Positions 45,400-54,241 of a stretch of DNA of 64,000 nt are shown here, piece after piece. Positions within the stretch are counted from its first letter, which is position 1, and each line of letters opens with the position of its first letter. Origin of the DNA: an uncultured delta proteobacterium (GTDB lineage Bacteria > Desulfobacterota > Desulfobulbia > Desulfobulbales > Desulfurivibrionaceae). The position numbers were made by a program, and so were the translations under genes. Under the pieces are notes generated by a model. The model saw only the letters and a list, made by a program, of their open reading frames with translations, searched no databases and had not been told where the DNA came from. Location: the NCBI GenBank assembly GCA_903869265.1, contig CAIPYE010000001.1, positions 310,001-374,000 of the forward strand, given 5' to 3'.

Positions 45400-47093
45400 T
45401 GGATTTGATTACCGAACATATTGCCACCTGGACTGCCGCCAAAATCCCGCAGGCCACTGGGGGGAGGGGACGCGGGAGAGGGCCGAACGGTCAAAGCCCG
45501 CATGGGATTAAGAAGCTACGGGAGTTGATTTTAGAATTGGCCGTGCGCGGCAAGCTGGTGCCCCAAGACTCCAACGATGAACCGGCCAGCGTGTTGTTGG
45601 AAAAGATCGCTAAAGAAAAAACCCGGCTCGTCAAGGAAGGCAAAATCAAAAAACAGTACCCACTACCAAAAATCAGTGAGGATGAAAAGCCTTTTGATTT
45701 CCTTGAAGGGTGGGAGTGTGAAAGATTAGGTAATATCGCAATAATACAAACAGGTACTTTGGATGCGAATGCATCCTCTCCTGATGGTAAGTATCCATTT
45801 TTTACTTGTGCGAAGGATCCGTTACGAATTGATAATTTTAGGTACGATACGGAAGCAGTTCTTCTTGCTGGAAATGGGAATTTTGATGTGAATTATTATT
45901 TTGGGAAATTTGAAGCATACCAAAGAACTTATATTATAGAAGCAGTTTCCAGAAAATTAATTCATATTCCATTTTTGCATAAATTGATAATAAAGCATGC
46001 GGATAAGCTGAAGGAACAGGCGATTGGCGGAGTTATCAAATACATAAAAATTGGATTTCTAACTGAAGCTATTTTTTCAATCCCTCCACTTGCCGAACAA
46101 CACCGCATCGTCGCCAAAGTCGATGAACTGATGGCCCTCTGCGACAAGCTGGAACAGCAACAAACCGACAGCAACGACACCCACCAAACCCTGGTGGAAA
46201 CCCTGCTTGCCACCCTCACCACCCTCACCGACCCAGCCGAGTTTGCTTTAAGCTGGCAACGCATCGTGGCCCACTTCGACACCCTGTTCACCACCGAAGA
46301 GTCCATCGACCAACTCAAACAAACCATCCTCCAACTCGCCGTCATGGGCAAACTCGTCCCCCAAGACCCCAACGACGAACCATGTAAGATGCTTCTTGAT
46401 GTACCTCAGAACGGTGAAGGCAAAAACAAAAATAGGCCGAAATGGTCAGGCCCAATAGAGGAACAGGAGAAGCCATTTAAGCTCCCGGCTTCTTGGGCGT
46501 GGTTTCGACTAGGTGACCTCTCCAACCTCAAACATGGCTATGCCTTCAGCGGTAATTTCTTCAGCACTGAACCGGCTCCCTTCGTTTTGACAACGCCTGG
46601 AAACTTCTATGAAAAGGGCGGCTTTCGAGATACAGAATCGAAGAGAAAATATTACAACGGGCCGGTTGATCCGGACTTTATTTTTGAACCTGGGGATTTA
46701 ATTATTCCGATGACTGAACAGGCCGCAGGCCTGTTGGGAAGTCCTGCGTTCATCCCCGATGATGGCAGGGTTTATCTCCACAATCAACGTCTCGGCAAAT
46801 TCGACTTCTCGGATTCGATTGCACCTGAGTTTGCATTCTGGTTTTTCAACTGCGAATTTTTCAGAAGCGAATTGGCTAGAACCTGCACGGGAATGAAAGT
46901 CAGGCACACTTCTCCTGACAGAATACTCAGAGTTCCGTTCCCTGTTTGCCCCCTTGAGGAGCAACACCGCATCGTCGCCAAAGTCGATGAACTGATGGCC
47001 CTCTGCGATAGCCTCAAAAAACGTCTGAATGACTCCAAAGCCACCCAGATCCAACTGGCCGATGCCATTGTCGAACAGGCTTTGGTGGCGTGA
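45396..47093 (+). CDS. hsdS: Type I R-M specificity subunit S
   Basis: Two target-recognition-domain halves, each followed by (A/E)EQHRIVAKVDELMALCD; ATG overlaps the rhuM-fic stop. Confidence 0.9.
   Translation: MMDLITEHIATWTAAKIPQATGGRGRGRGPNGQSPHGIKKLRELILELAVRGKLVPQDSNDEPASVLLEKIAKEKTRLVKEGKIKKQYPLPKISEDEKPFDFLEGWECERLGNIAIIQTGTLDANASSPDGKYPFFTCAKDPLRIDNFRYDTEAVLLAGNGNFDVNYYFGKFEAYQRTYIIEAVSRKLIHIPFLHKLIIKHADKLKEQAIGGVIKYIKIGFLTEAIFSIPPLAEQHRIVAKVDELMALCDKLEQQQTDSNDTHQTLVETLLATLTTLTDPAEFALSWQRIVAHFDTLFTTEESIDQLKQTILQLAVMGKLVPQDPNDEPCKMLLDVPQNGEGKNKNRPKWSGPIEEQEKPFKLPASWAWFRLGDLSNLKHGYAFSGNFFSTEPAPFVLTTPGNFYEKGGFRDTESKRKYYNGPVDPDFIFEPGDLIIPMTEQAAGLLGSPAFIPDDGRVYLHNQRLGKFDFSDSIAPEFAFWFFNCEFFRSELARTCTGMKVRHTSPDRILRVPFPVCPLEEQHRIVAKVDELMALCDSLKKRLNDSKATQIQLADAIVEQALVA
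46098..46144 (+). repeat. 47-bp direct repeat in hsdS, copy 1
   Basis: CAACACCGCATCGTCGCCAAAGTCGATGAACTGATGGCCCTCTGCGA, identical to 46962-47008. Confidence 0.85.
46962..47008 (+). repeat. 47-bp direct repeat in hsdS, copy 2
   Basis: Identical to 46098-46144 by eye. Confidence 0.85.
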
Positions 47094-47186
47094 TGCTTAC
47101 TTAATTGCGGCGACGGAAATTATCCTGGGCCATGAGGGGGAAAATTCCCAGCAGTAAAGGCGGTTATGTCAAAAAAAGAGGACACG

Positions 47187-47558
47187 ATGAAAATCGATTG
47201 GGCTTATCTGCGTAAGGGCTGAACATCTTGCAAGAATGCTCAGGAGGTTCTTGAGCGGGAACAGGCGGTGCTCGGCGAGGTGGTTGACGCCCGCACGGTG
47301 CGGATGGATGACGCGGCGGCGTGGGAGCTGTTGCGCAAGGCGGCGAAGATCACCGTGGCCAAGGGCAAGGCGGTTTTGCGCCTAAACCCAGAGCAGGACG
47401 GGAAGGAGGAAATCCTCAAGCAGGTAATGGGGCCGAGCGGGAATCTCCGAGCGCCTGCCTTGCGGGTCGGCGACGAGTTTGTGGTCGGCTTTCATCTTGA
47501 TTTTTACCAGCAATGGCTAAGGGGAAATAATCCCTTGCCGAAAACGGCGCCGGGCTGA
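47187..47558 (+). CDS. Candidate selenoprotein, thioredoxin/ArsC-fold-like with UxxC motif (in-frame UGA at 47220-47222)
   Basis: ATG at 47187 with GAGG RBS; frame reads MKIDWAYLRKG-U-TSCKNAQEVLEREQAVLGEVVDARTVRM...RAPALRVGDEFVVGFHLDFYQQW. The listed ORF 47268-47558 is its in-frame 3' part from a GTG. Confidence 0.75.
47238..47256 (+). promoter_or_regulatory. Candidate bacterial SECIS hairpin
   Basis: GCTCAG-GAGGTTC-TTGAGC stem-loop starting 15 nt after the UGA, with GG/U-containing loop. Confidence 0.55.
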
Positions 47559-47611
47559 GACTACTTGACAGACAACTTGACTTATACTTGACTTTCAGTT
47601 AACCTTTTCCC

Positions 47612-48619
47612 ATGGCCTACGTCCCCCAATTCATAATCACCCCGCACCTGCTTGCAGAAGTCGAACAGGTGGCGGCATTGCGTGAACGAATTCAAAGCGC
47701 CGTGGTGGATTTTGCCTGGATTCCCGCCTTGCAGAAAGACACCCGCACCCGCAACGTTCATGCCTCGACGGCCATCGAGGGAAACCCGCTGACCCTTGAG
47801 CAAGTCCGCGCCCTGGAAGAGGGACGCGAACTTTTTGCCTCCGGCCCCCGGCACAACCGGGAAGTCCTCAACTATTTCGCCGGGCTGCGCCATGTGGAAA
47901 AAAACGCGGCCATAAAAACCATCCGCCAGATGGACATCCTGGAACTGCACCGGATTCTGGCCGGAGAGGTAATGGATCAGGGCGAGGCAGGAAAATACCG
48001 GTCGATCTCCGTGCGGGTCGGCCAGTATCTCCCCCCTCCGCCGGATGCTGTATCGGGGTTGATGTTCGAGTTGCTGGAGTGGTGGAACACGGCATCGCAA
48101 AAACTCTCGCCGGTTATCAGTTCGGCCATCCTGCATTACCGATTCGAGGCCATCCATCCCTTTGCCGACGGCAACGGTCGCACGGGCCGGGCGCTCGCTT
48201 TGTGGGAACTGTATCGGCGAGGGTTTGACACCCATCATATCTTTTCGGTGGACGAATATTACTGGGAAGACCGGCCAAGGTACTATGCCGCGCTGGATGG
48301 CGTGCGGCAAACCGGAGAAGACCTGACCGCCTGGCTGGAATACTGCGCAGCGGGACTCAAACAAACACTCGAACATGCGTGGCTACGGATCCAAACCTTT
48401 CAGGTGAAGTCCGTGGAGAAACTGGTCTTGCGTCCGCGCCAGGAACAGCTTCTCCATCTGCTCCGCGATCACGGGAGCATGGCCCCCGGCGAAATATGGA
48501 AGGCACTGGGCGTATCCCGGCAGGGGGCGATGGATTTGTTGCGCCCCCTGCTTGACGCAGGACTGATCGAAAAAATTGGCGGTAAAAAAACCGGACATTA
48601 CGTCTTGAAGAAGCTATGA
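47612..48619 (+). CDS. Fic family protein with N-terminal inhibitory-type motif
   Basis: HPFADGNGRTGRALALWEL Fic motif and N-terminal ASTAIEGNPLT (class II [S/T]xxxE[G/N]-type); C-terminal winged helix. Confidence 0.88.
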   Translation: MAYVPQFIITPHLLAEVEQVAALRERIQSAVVDFAWIPALQKDTRTRNVHASTAIEGNPLTLEQVRALEEGRELFASGPRHNREVLNYFAGLRHVEKNAAIKTIRQMDILELHRILAGEVMDQGEAGKYRSISVRVGQYLPPPPDAVSGLMFELLEWWNTASQKLSPVISSAILHYRFEAIHPFADGNGRTGRALALWELYRRGFDTHHIFSVDEYYWEDRPRYYAALDGVRQTGEDLTAWLEYCAAGLKQTLEHAWLRIQTFQVKSVEKLVLRPRQEQLLHLLRDHGSMAPGEIWKALGVSRQGAMDLLRPLLDAGLIEKIGGKKTGHYVLKKL

Positions 48620-48801
48620 ACGAAACAGAAGCCCGCGCCGCGCATACAGACACAGCACTGAAAGCAGCGCGTCTTTCGTTGAATCAGCCGACGCAGGTCT
48701 GTGCCGATAACGATCTGGAAGATCTCCTGGCGGGAATCACCCCGGAGAATCGCCATTTAGAAGCGGATTTCGGTGCGCCCCAAGAGCAGGAAATTCTCTG
48801 A
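48616..48801 (+). CDS. Small protein with MazE-like antitoxin C-terminal tail (possible remnant)
   Basis: NDLEDLLAGITPENRHLEADFGAP resembles the C-terminal tail of MazE/PemI-type antitoxins; ATGA overlap with the fic stop. Confidence 0.5.
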   Translation: MNETEARAAHTDTALKAARLSLNQPTQVCADNDLEDLLAGITPENRHLEADFGAPQEQEIL

Positions 48802-48811
48802 TGATGCGCAT

Positions 48812-49696
48812 ATGACCTCCATTCTCCAATGCCCCGTTTGCCGGGAACCTTTGCTTGCAACCGCGACCGGCTACCAATGCGCCGCGAGGCACAGCTTTGA
48901 TGCCGCCCGCCAGGGGTATGTCAACCTGGTGCTTGCCCAGAACAAACATTCCAAAGAGCCGGGAGACGACCCGGACATGATTCAAAGCCGGAGACGGTTC
49001 CTGGATCTGGGGTGCTACAATCGGGTTTCCGACGGGATCAACGAGGCAATCGGCAGTATGCTTTCGGGATTGGCGCACGGCAGCGATTGCTCCGTGCTCG
49101 ACGCTGGTTGCGGCGAAGGATTTTATCTGGCGCGGCTCAAGGAGGCTCTGGCCCGTGGCAGCGCGGCGCACCGCCGCATGGAGTACCACGGGGTCGATGT
49201 TTCCAAGTTTGCGGTGCGCCAAGCCACCCAACGCGATAGGTCCATGGCGTGGTTCGTGGCGAGCATCAACGATCTGCCCTTTTTGGATGGTTCCCTGGAT
49301 ATCGTGCTCAGTGTCTTTTCCCCGGCAAACATCTTGGAATTTGCCAGGATTCTCAAGCAAAGCGGCAGCCTCATCTTCGTAAGCCCCGGCCCGAGACACC
49401 TCAACGGGTTGCGGGAGATCATCTACCCCGTCACCCGGGAGCATGGTGCCCCTGCGATCACCGAAAAAGCCGAAGCGCTTTTTGCTCCTGCCACCGTTTC
49501 GAGGATCACCTACCCGCTCGAACTCAAAGACAATCAGACGATCATGGACCTGCTGGCCATGACCCCCTATTACTGGAACATCGACCGGGAGACAAAGGGG
49601 AAGGTGGCTGCCCTCGACCGGCTGCAGCTGGATGTGGATGTGGAGATTCGGGTCTTTAAGAAAAAAAGTGGGGACGGGACAGTCTACGCTTGTTGA
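48812..49696 (+). CDS. 23S rRNA (guanine) methyltransferase RlmA-like
   Basis: Zn-ribbon CPVCREPL...YQCAARHSFDAARQGYVNLV, SAM motif VLDAGCGEGFYLARL. Confidence 0.85.
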   Translation: MTSILQCPVCREPLLATATGYQCAARHSFDAARQGYVNLVLAQNKHSKEPGDDPDMIQSRRRFLDLGCYNRVSDGINEAIGSMLSGLAHGSDCSVLDAGCGEGFYLARLKEALARGSAAHRRMEYHGVDVSKFAVRQATQRDRSMAWFVASINDLPFLDGSLDIVLSVFSPANILEFARILKQSGSLIFVSPGPRHLNGLREIIYPVTREHGAPAITEKAEALFAPATVSRITYPLELKDNQTIMDLLAMTPYYWNIDRETKGKVAALDRLQLDVDVEIRVFKKKSGDGTVYAC

Positions 49697-49710
49697 CTCA
49701 GAACGACTGC

Positions 49711-49782
49711 CCTTCGACAAGCTCAGGCCGAACGGATGTTGTCTTAATGCATTGATTCCCGTTCGTGCTGAGCCTGTCGAAG
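49711..49782. repeat. REP-like inverted-repeat element
   Basis: CCTTCGACAAGCTCAGGCCGAACGG ... CCGTTCGTGCTGAGCCTGTCGAAG arms with ~23-nt spacer. Confidence 0.88.
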
Positions 49783-49850
49783 CACCTGCTTGAACACAGT
49801 ACACTTGGCTTTCAGGTATCCGATCTTGCATCGAGAAACCTGGAACAGAA

Positions 49851-50126
49851 CTACTTGCTTCCCTTCTCCCTTTCAAATTTTTTCATCTTGTCCCCGATCC
49901 GGGCGGCTTTCTCGCATTGGGAACCTTGTTTGGGGTTGCAGTCGAGGAGGATGGTCATCACCTTGTCGGCGGTTTTATAGCAGCCGGCGTCTTCCAGCCT
50001 TCCCAAGAGGTCGGACATCAGCTTGTTGAATTCCAGACATTTTTCGTAATCGGACGAGGCACGCTGATGCAGGGTGGCTGCCTTTTCCAGATCTTCCTTG
50101 ATATCTTGCGGGATTGATTTCGACAT
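49851..50126 (-). CDS. Hypothetical protein
   Basis: 91 aa ORF immediately downstream of topB on the same strand; charged helical composition. Confidence 0.65.
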   Translation of the reverse strand: MSKSIPQDIKEDLEKAATLHQRASSDYEKCLEFNKLMSDLLGRLEDAGCYKTADKVMTILLDCNPKQGSQCEKAARIGDKMKKFEREKGSK

Positions 50127-50130
50127 GCGG

Positions 50131-52212
50131 TCAGGGGCGATCCGTTTTTTCCACTTTTTTCTGCCGCTCGGCCGAGGGCAACCGTAGGTCCATGACCATG
50201 CCCTGGGTGGAGAGGATGAGCATCCGCGGCTCCTCCTTGATCCGCACCGGCTGCTCCAGGATGCGCTGTTGAAGCAGGACTTGAACCTGTTTGGCGGTAA
50301 GGGCTACCCCTTTGCATTCGGGTTCGAGGACAAAATCACACCCTTCCTTCCAGCCCGAACAGCCGTAGGCTCTGTTTCCCTTGACCACCTCCTTGCCGCA
50401 GAGCGGACAGCTGCCCCAGCGGGCGGTGTCCAGCCGGGCGGCGGAGTTGCTCGTAATCAGGGTACGGATGTAGCCACTGATCCCGCCCATGAACTCGTCG
50501 GGGTCCAGTTGGCTGCGCTCGATTTTTTTGAGTTTTTCCTCCCACTCCCCGGTCATCTCCGGCGATTTGAGGAGCGGGTCCCGGATCAGGGCAATGAGGC
50601 AGCGGCCCATGTCGGTGCAGCGCAGATGTTTTTTATCGCGCTGGATATAGTTGCGGCTGAGCAACGTTTCGATGATGGCCGCGCGGGTGGCTGGCGTCCC
50701 GATGCCGCGCTCCTTGAGCGCTTCGCGCAAGGTATCGTCCTCGACAAATTTACCCGCCGCCTCCATGGCCCCCAGCAGCGAGTTTTCACTGAAATGCTTG
50801 GGCGGAATGGTTTTGCCTTCGCGCAGGGATGGCTCGTGCGGGCCGGATTCGCCTTCGCTGAAAAGGGGCAAGGTTTGCTCCTCGGCCGCGTCCTGGCTCT
50901 GTTTTTTGTTGGCAAAAAGTACGGTCCAGCCCGGCTCGACAACCTGGGTCCCCTTGGCCTCGAACTTCACCCCGTTGCTGACCCCGTCCACAGTGGTGAT
51001 ATTCTTGACGCAAACCGGATAAAAGGCAGCGATGAACTGGGTGGTGATCGCCTCGTACACCAGCTGTTCGTTGGCGCTGAGGCCGCGCGGCGCGACGCCG
51101 GTGGGGATGATGGCGTGGTGATCGCTCACCTTGGTGTCGTCGATGATCCGCTTGCTGAAAGGGAGTTTTGCCAGGTTGAGGGGCGCGATTGCTTCCGGCC
51201 GGCTGGCTTTGAGCTGTTCCAGGATTTTGGGAATGCGCGGCTGCAAATCTTTGCTGAGATAACGGGAATCGGTACGCGGATAGGTGACGAACTTTTTTTC
51301 GTAGAGGTTCTGGGTGGCGGCCAGGGTATCGGCGGCCGAGAGCCCGTGTGCCTTGTTGATCTCCCGCTGCAGGGTGGTGAGATCGAAAAGCTGGGGCGGC
51401 TGCTCTTTTTTCTCTTTCGCAACAATCCCGGTGATGGCAAAGGGCTGGCCAATGATTTTTTCCAGCAGAGCCTGGGCCTTTTCCGGCTTTTCAAAACGTT
51501 TGCCCGTGTACTTGAACACCACCTCGCGGTAGCGGGAGGTGAGCTCCCAAAAAAGCTGGGGCCGGAACTGGAGGATGGTGTCGTCGCGCTCCACGATCAT
51601 GGCCAGGACCGGGGTCTGCACCCTCCCGATGCTCCAGAGCACCCGGTCGCTGCCCCCGCCGATCCGACCGTGACGGACCGTGTAGTAACGGGTGGCGTTG
51701 AGGCCGACAATCCAGTCCGACTCGCTGCGGCAGCGGGCCGCAGCATAAAGCGGATCGTAGTCGTGGCCGTCCTTGAGATCCTTGAATGCCTCTGAAATGG
51801 CGTCGGGGGTGAGCGAGTTGAGCCAGAGGCGGCGGATGGGCTTGTCCTCGCAGTTGCACAACGCCAAAATGTAGCGGAAGATCAGCTCCCCTTCCCTCCC
51901 GGCATCCGTGGCGCAGACAATCTCCTCGGCCTGCTGGCACAGGGTTTCAATCACCTTGAACTGCTCGTCCACCCCGCGGTTCTTGATCAGGGTGAGTTTG
52001 AACTTGTCCGGCACAAAGGGGAGGGTTTCCAGCGACCAATGCTTAAGGGCCGGGTCATACTCCCCCGGCTCCTGGAGGGTCACCAAATGCCCGAAGGCCC
52101 AGGTGATCGCGCAGCCGCGCCCCTCGATATACCCCTTCTTCTTGGTCTTGATATCGAGAACCTCGGCAATGTCGCGCGCCACAGAGGGCTTCTCGGCAAT
52201 AATAACTTTCAT
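50131..52212 (-). CDS. topB: DNA topoisomerase III
   Basis: Toprim MKVIIAEKPSVARDIAEVL, CATDAGREGELIFRYI, active-site region KFVTYPRTDSRYLS, C-terminal zinc finger CPLCGKEV. Confidence 0.95.
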   Translation of the reverse strand: MKVIIAEKPSVARDIAEVLDIKTKKKGYIEGRGCAITWAFGHLVTLQEPGEYDPALKHWSLETLPFVPDKFKLTLIKNRGVDEQFKVIETLCQQAEEIVCATDAGREGELIFRYILALCNCEDKPIRRLWLNSLTPDAISEAFKDLKDGHDYDPLYAAARCRSESDWIVGLNATRYYTVRHGRIGGGSDRVLWSIGRVQTPVLAMIVERDDTILQFRPQLFWELTSRYREVVFKYTGKRFEKPEKAQALLEKIIGQPFAITGIVAKEKKEQPPQLFDLTTLQREINKAHGLSAADTLAATQNLYEKKFVTYPRTDSRYLSKDLQPRIPKILEQLKASRPEAIAPLNLAKLPFSKRIIDDTKVSDHHAIIPTGVAPRGLSANEQLVYEAITTQFIAAFYPVCVKNITTVDGVSNGVKFEAKGTQVVEPGWTVLFANKKQSQDAAEEQTLPLFSEGESGPHEPSLREGKTIPPKHFSENSLLGAMEAAGKFVEDDTLREALKERGIGTPATRAAIIETLLSRNYIQRDKKHLRCTDMGRCLIALIRDPLLKSPEMTGEWEEKLKKIERSQLDPDEFMGGISGYIRTLITSNSAARLDTARWGSCPLCGKEVVKGNRAYGCSGWKEGCDFVLEPECKGVALTAKQVQVLLQQRILEQPVRIKEEPRMLILSTQGMVMDLRLPSAERQKKVEKTDRP

Positions 52213-52348
52213 CGGACGATTTTCTCGCGATCAATATTTTCTTCTGTTACAAAGAAGGCAGCATGACCGTTGGCGCCCCCGCTGCACACCCGGCGCCGCA
52301 CCCTAAACCGAATTCCCCGCTGACGCAAGCCGGGATAAGCCAAAAAAA

Positions 52349-52831
52349 ATGAAAATACGCACACTCACCCCGGAAAATTATCCCAAGGCTTCCGCCCTGT
52401 TGCGGCAGGCATTCCCCCGCAGCACCCATGAGGTGCAGCTGGTGGAAAATCTCCACAAGAACGGCAAGCCGGTGCATGAGTGGGTGTGCATCCACATCAA
52501 CGCGGTCATCGGTTATATCGCTTTCACCACGGCCTACAATGGCTCGGCGGTGTGCGGCCTGCACTTGGCGCCGTTGGCGGTGAAGCCGGAGTTTCAAAGG
52601 CAGGGCATCGGCTCCGAGCTGCTGCGCTTTGCCTTACGGCAGGAGACCATCAGAGACAAGACCATCTTTGTTTTAGGCGATCCCCGTTTTTATAAAAAGT
52701 TTGGCTTTGCGCCCTGCGCCATGCCCATCTGTCCCTTTGACAAAAACAATGCCCATTTCCTGAGCCTTCGCAATAACACAACCAGCCAGTTCACGGTGGG
52801 CTATGAATCGGAGTTTGGGACCAAGAGATAG
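52349..52831 (+). CDS. GNAT family N-acetyltransferase
   Basis: LAPLAVKPEFQRQGIGSELLRFAL and VLGDPRFYKKFGFAPC (YhbS-like). Confidence 0.88.
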   Translation: MKIRTLTPENYPKASALLRQAFPRSTHEVQLVENLHKNGKPVHEWVCIHINAVIGYIAFTTAYNGSAVCGLHLAPLAVKPEFQRQGIGSELLRFALRQETIRDKTIFVLGDPRFYKKFGFAPCAMPICPFDKNNAHFLSLRNNTTSQFTVGYESEFGTKR

Positions 52832-52857
52832 ATGGGCATTCAGGAGAGGCGCTGGCG

Positions 52858-53394
52858 CTATTTCATCTTTGACTTCAGCTTGATCTTTTCCCCAGCAACC
52901 ATGAAGTTGCCGCGGCCGAGATGATGGATCGTCCGGGGATTTTTCACTGCGGGATCGATCCAGGCCTTGACGACTTCAAGGACAAACAGGCAATACTTGG
53001 CCACCATCCCTGTGTCAACCACCCGGCATTCGAGATTGGCAAAACACTCCTCGATGAGCGGTGCGCCAACCCGCGCCGCAGGCTTGGGGGTGAGATCAAA
53101 CCTCTCGAACTTGTCTGTGTTCGCCCCCGAGGTATTGCCGCAACCCACGACCTTTTCCGCTATCTCCACGGTGGGAATGTTGATGACGCATTCGTTGGTT
53201 GCCTCTAGCAGGCCAAAGGAATGGTTGCGATTGCTGATGACGCAACCCACCAGCGGCGGCTCGAACTCGAGCATGGTGTGCCACGACATGGTCATGATGT
53301 TTGGGCGCCCGCCAAGGGCGGTCGTGAGCAGAACGACCGGCCCCGGCTCAAGCAGGCCATAGACCTTGGACAGAGGAAAGGTTTTCCTGGCCAT
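52858..53394 (-). CDS. Flavin reductase-like (flavoredoxin-type) protein
   Basis: ALGGRPNIMTMSWHTMLEFEPPLVGCVISNRNHSFGLLEATNECVINIPT. Confidence 0.85.
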   Translation of the reverse strand: MARKTFPLSKVYGLLEPGPVVLLTTALGGRPNIMTMSWHTMLEFEPPLVGCVISNRNHSFGLLEATNECVINIPTVEIAEKVVGCGNTSGANTDKFERFDLTPKPAARVGAPLIEECFANLECRVVDTGMVAKYCLFVLEVVKAWIDPAVKNPRTIHHLGRGNFMVAGEKIKLKSKMK

Positions 53395-53451
53395 GCTGGC
53401 TCTCCCTTTCGGCAATAAAGGTCTCGTTAAGAGGCGTCCCGAGTCGTCCGG

Positions 53452-53937
53452 TTATTCCCGAACCCAGGTAAGCCGGATGATCTTTTCGCCATCACCGTAA
53501 CTAAAATCAAGCTCGCCCTGGTAGGCGTTGTTCAATGCCTCGCCGATCCGCCGGGCCAGGTGGATGCCGGTGGTTGTTACAAGGGTGCGGCCCTCTTCCT
53601 CGGCAATGGCCATGAGCCGCTCCATGGGGTGCGCTTTTTTCTCCTGATCCTCCAGGTTGCGGATCAGGTTGGTGATCTCCTCGCGACGGGTCCCGTAAAA
53701 TCCACCCAGAATCTCCAGATAGCCGGCCGGGAAATTATCCTTGATGCGTTGGCAAGCCGGACAGACGATGGCATGGGCATTGACCGCCGCATCCCACCAG
53801 GCCCAGCGGCCCTCCAGGAACACGGCCCCGCATACGCTGCACACCGTCGGCTCGGGCAATTTCCGGCGTTCCTGGTAGGTGTCATGCCGCTTTTCCTGAA
53901 TCAGCCGATCCCTTCTTCCATATTGGCCTTTGTCCAT
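53452..53937 (-). CDS. BCAM0308-like zinc-ribbon protein
   Basis: EPTVCSVCGAVFLEGRWAW ... VCPACQRIKDNFPAGYLEILGGFY. Confidence 0.75.
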   Translation of the reverse strand: MDKGQYGRRDRLIQEKRHDTYQERRKLPEPTVCSVCGAVFLEGRWAWWDAAVNAHAIVCPACQRIKDNFPAGYLEILGGFYGTRREEITNLIRNLEDQEKKAHPMERLMAIAEEEGRTLVTTTGIHLARRIGEALNNAYQGELDFSYGDGEKIIRLTWVRE

Positions 53938-54241
53938 AAGGTTTCTCTCCTTGTCTTGTACTGTTGACCTTCAGGTAGAATCACTTCCTGCAAGAGCAGC
54001 CAGGCCATGCCCGTTTCGCGATAATGGTCCCTCCCTCTGTTTTTTAAAAATCAGGCTTCCCTGTTTAAATTATACATCCAGCTACCGGGTAAAACACAAG
54101 CTCCAAATCAGTTTTATTTGCGTGCCTCTTCCTTGGTCGTGCGTTTGGAAAAAAAATCGAGAAACCCAATGAACATGGGGAGATATGCGAATATGCCTGG
54201 AGAAAATTGCGCAGCTCAGGCAAAAAATCCTAGGCACGAGA

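Noticed and set aside
40397-49800. Accessory region considered as a prophage or integrative element
   Set aside because: No integrase, transposase or att duplication seen; the tRNA-Val lies ~1.4 kb outside and shows no repeated 3' end that I could find.
48737-49876. 379-aa minus-strand ORF
   Set aside because: Antisense to the RlmA-like gene and runs through the REP palindrome (STGSARTG/FGLSLSKG artefact).
50269-51795. 508-aa plus-strand ORF
   Set aside because: Antisense to topB, whose motifs are unambiguous.
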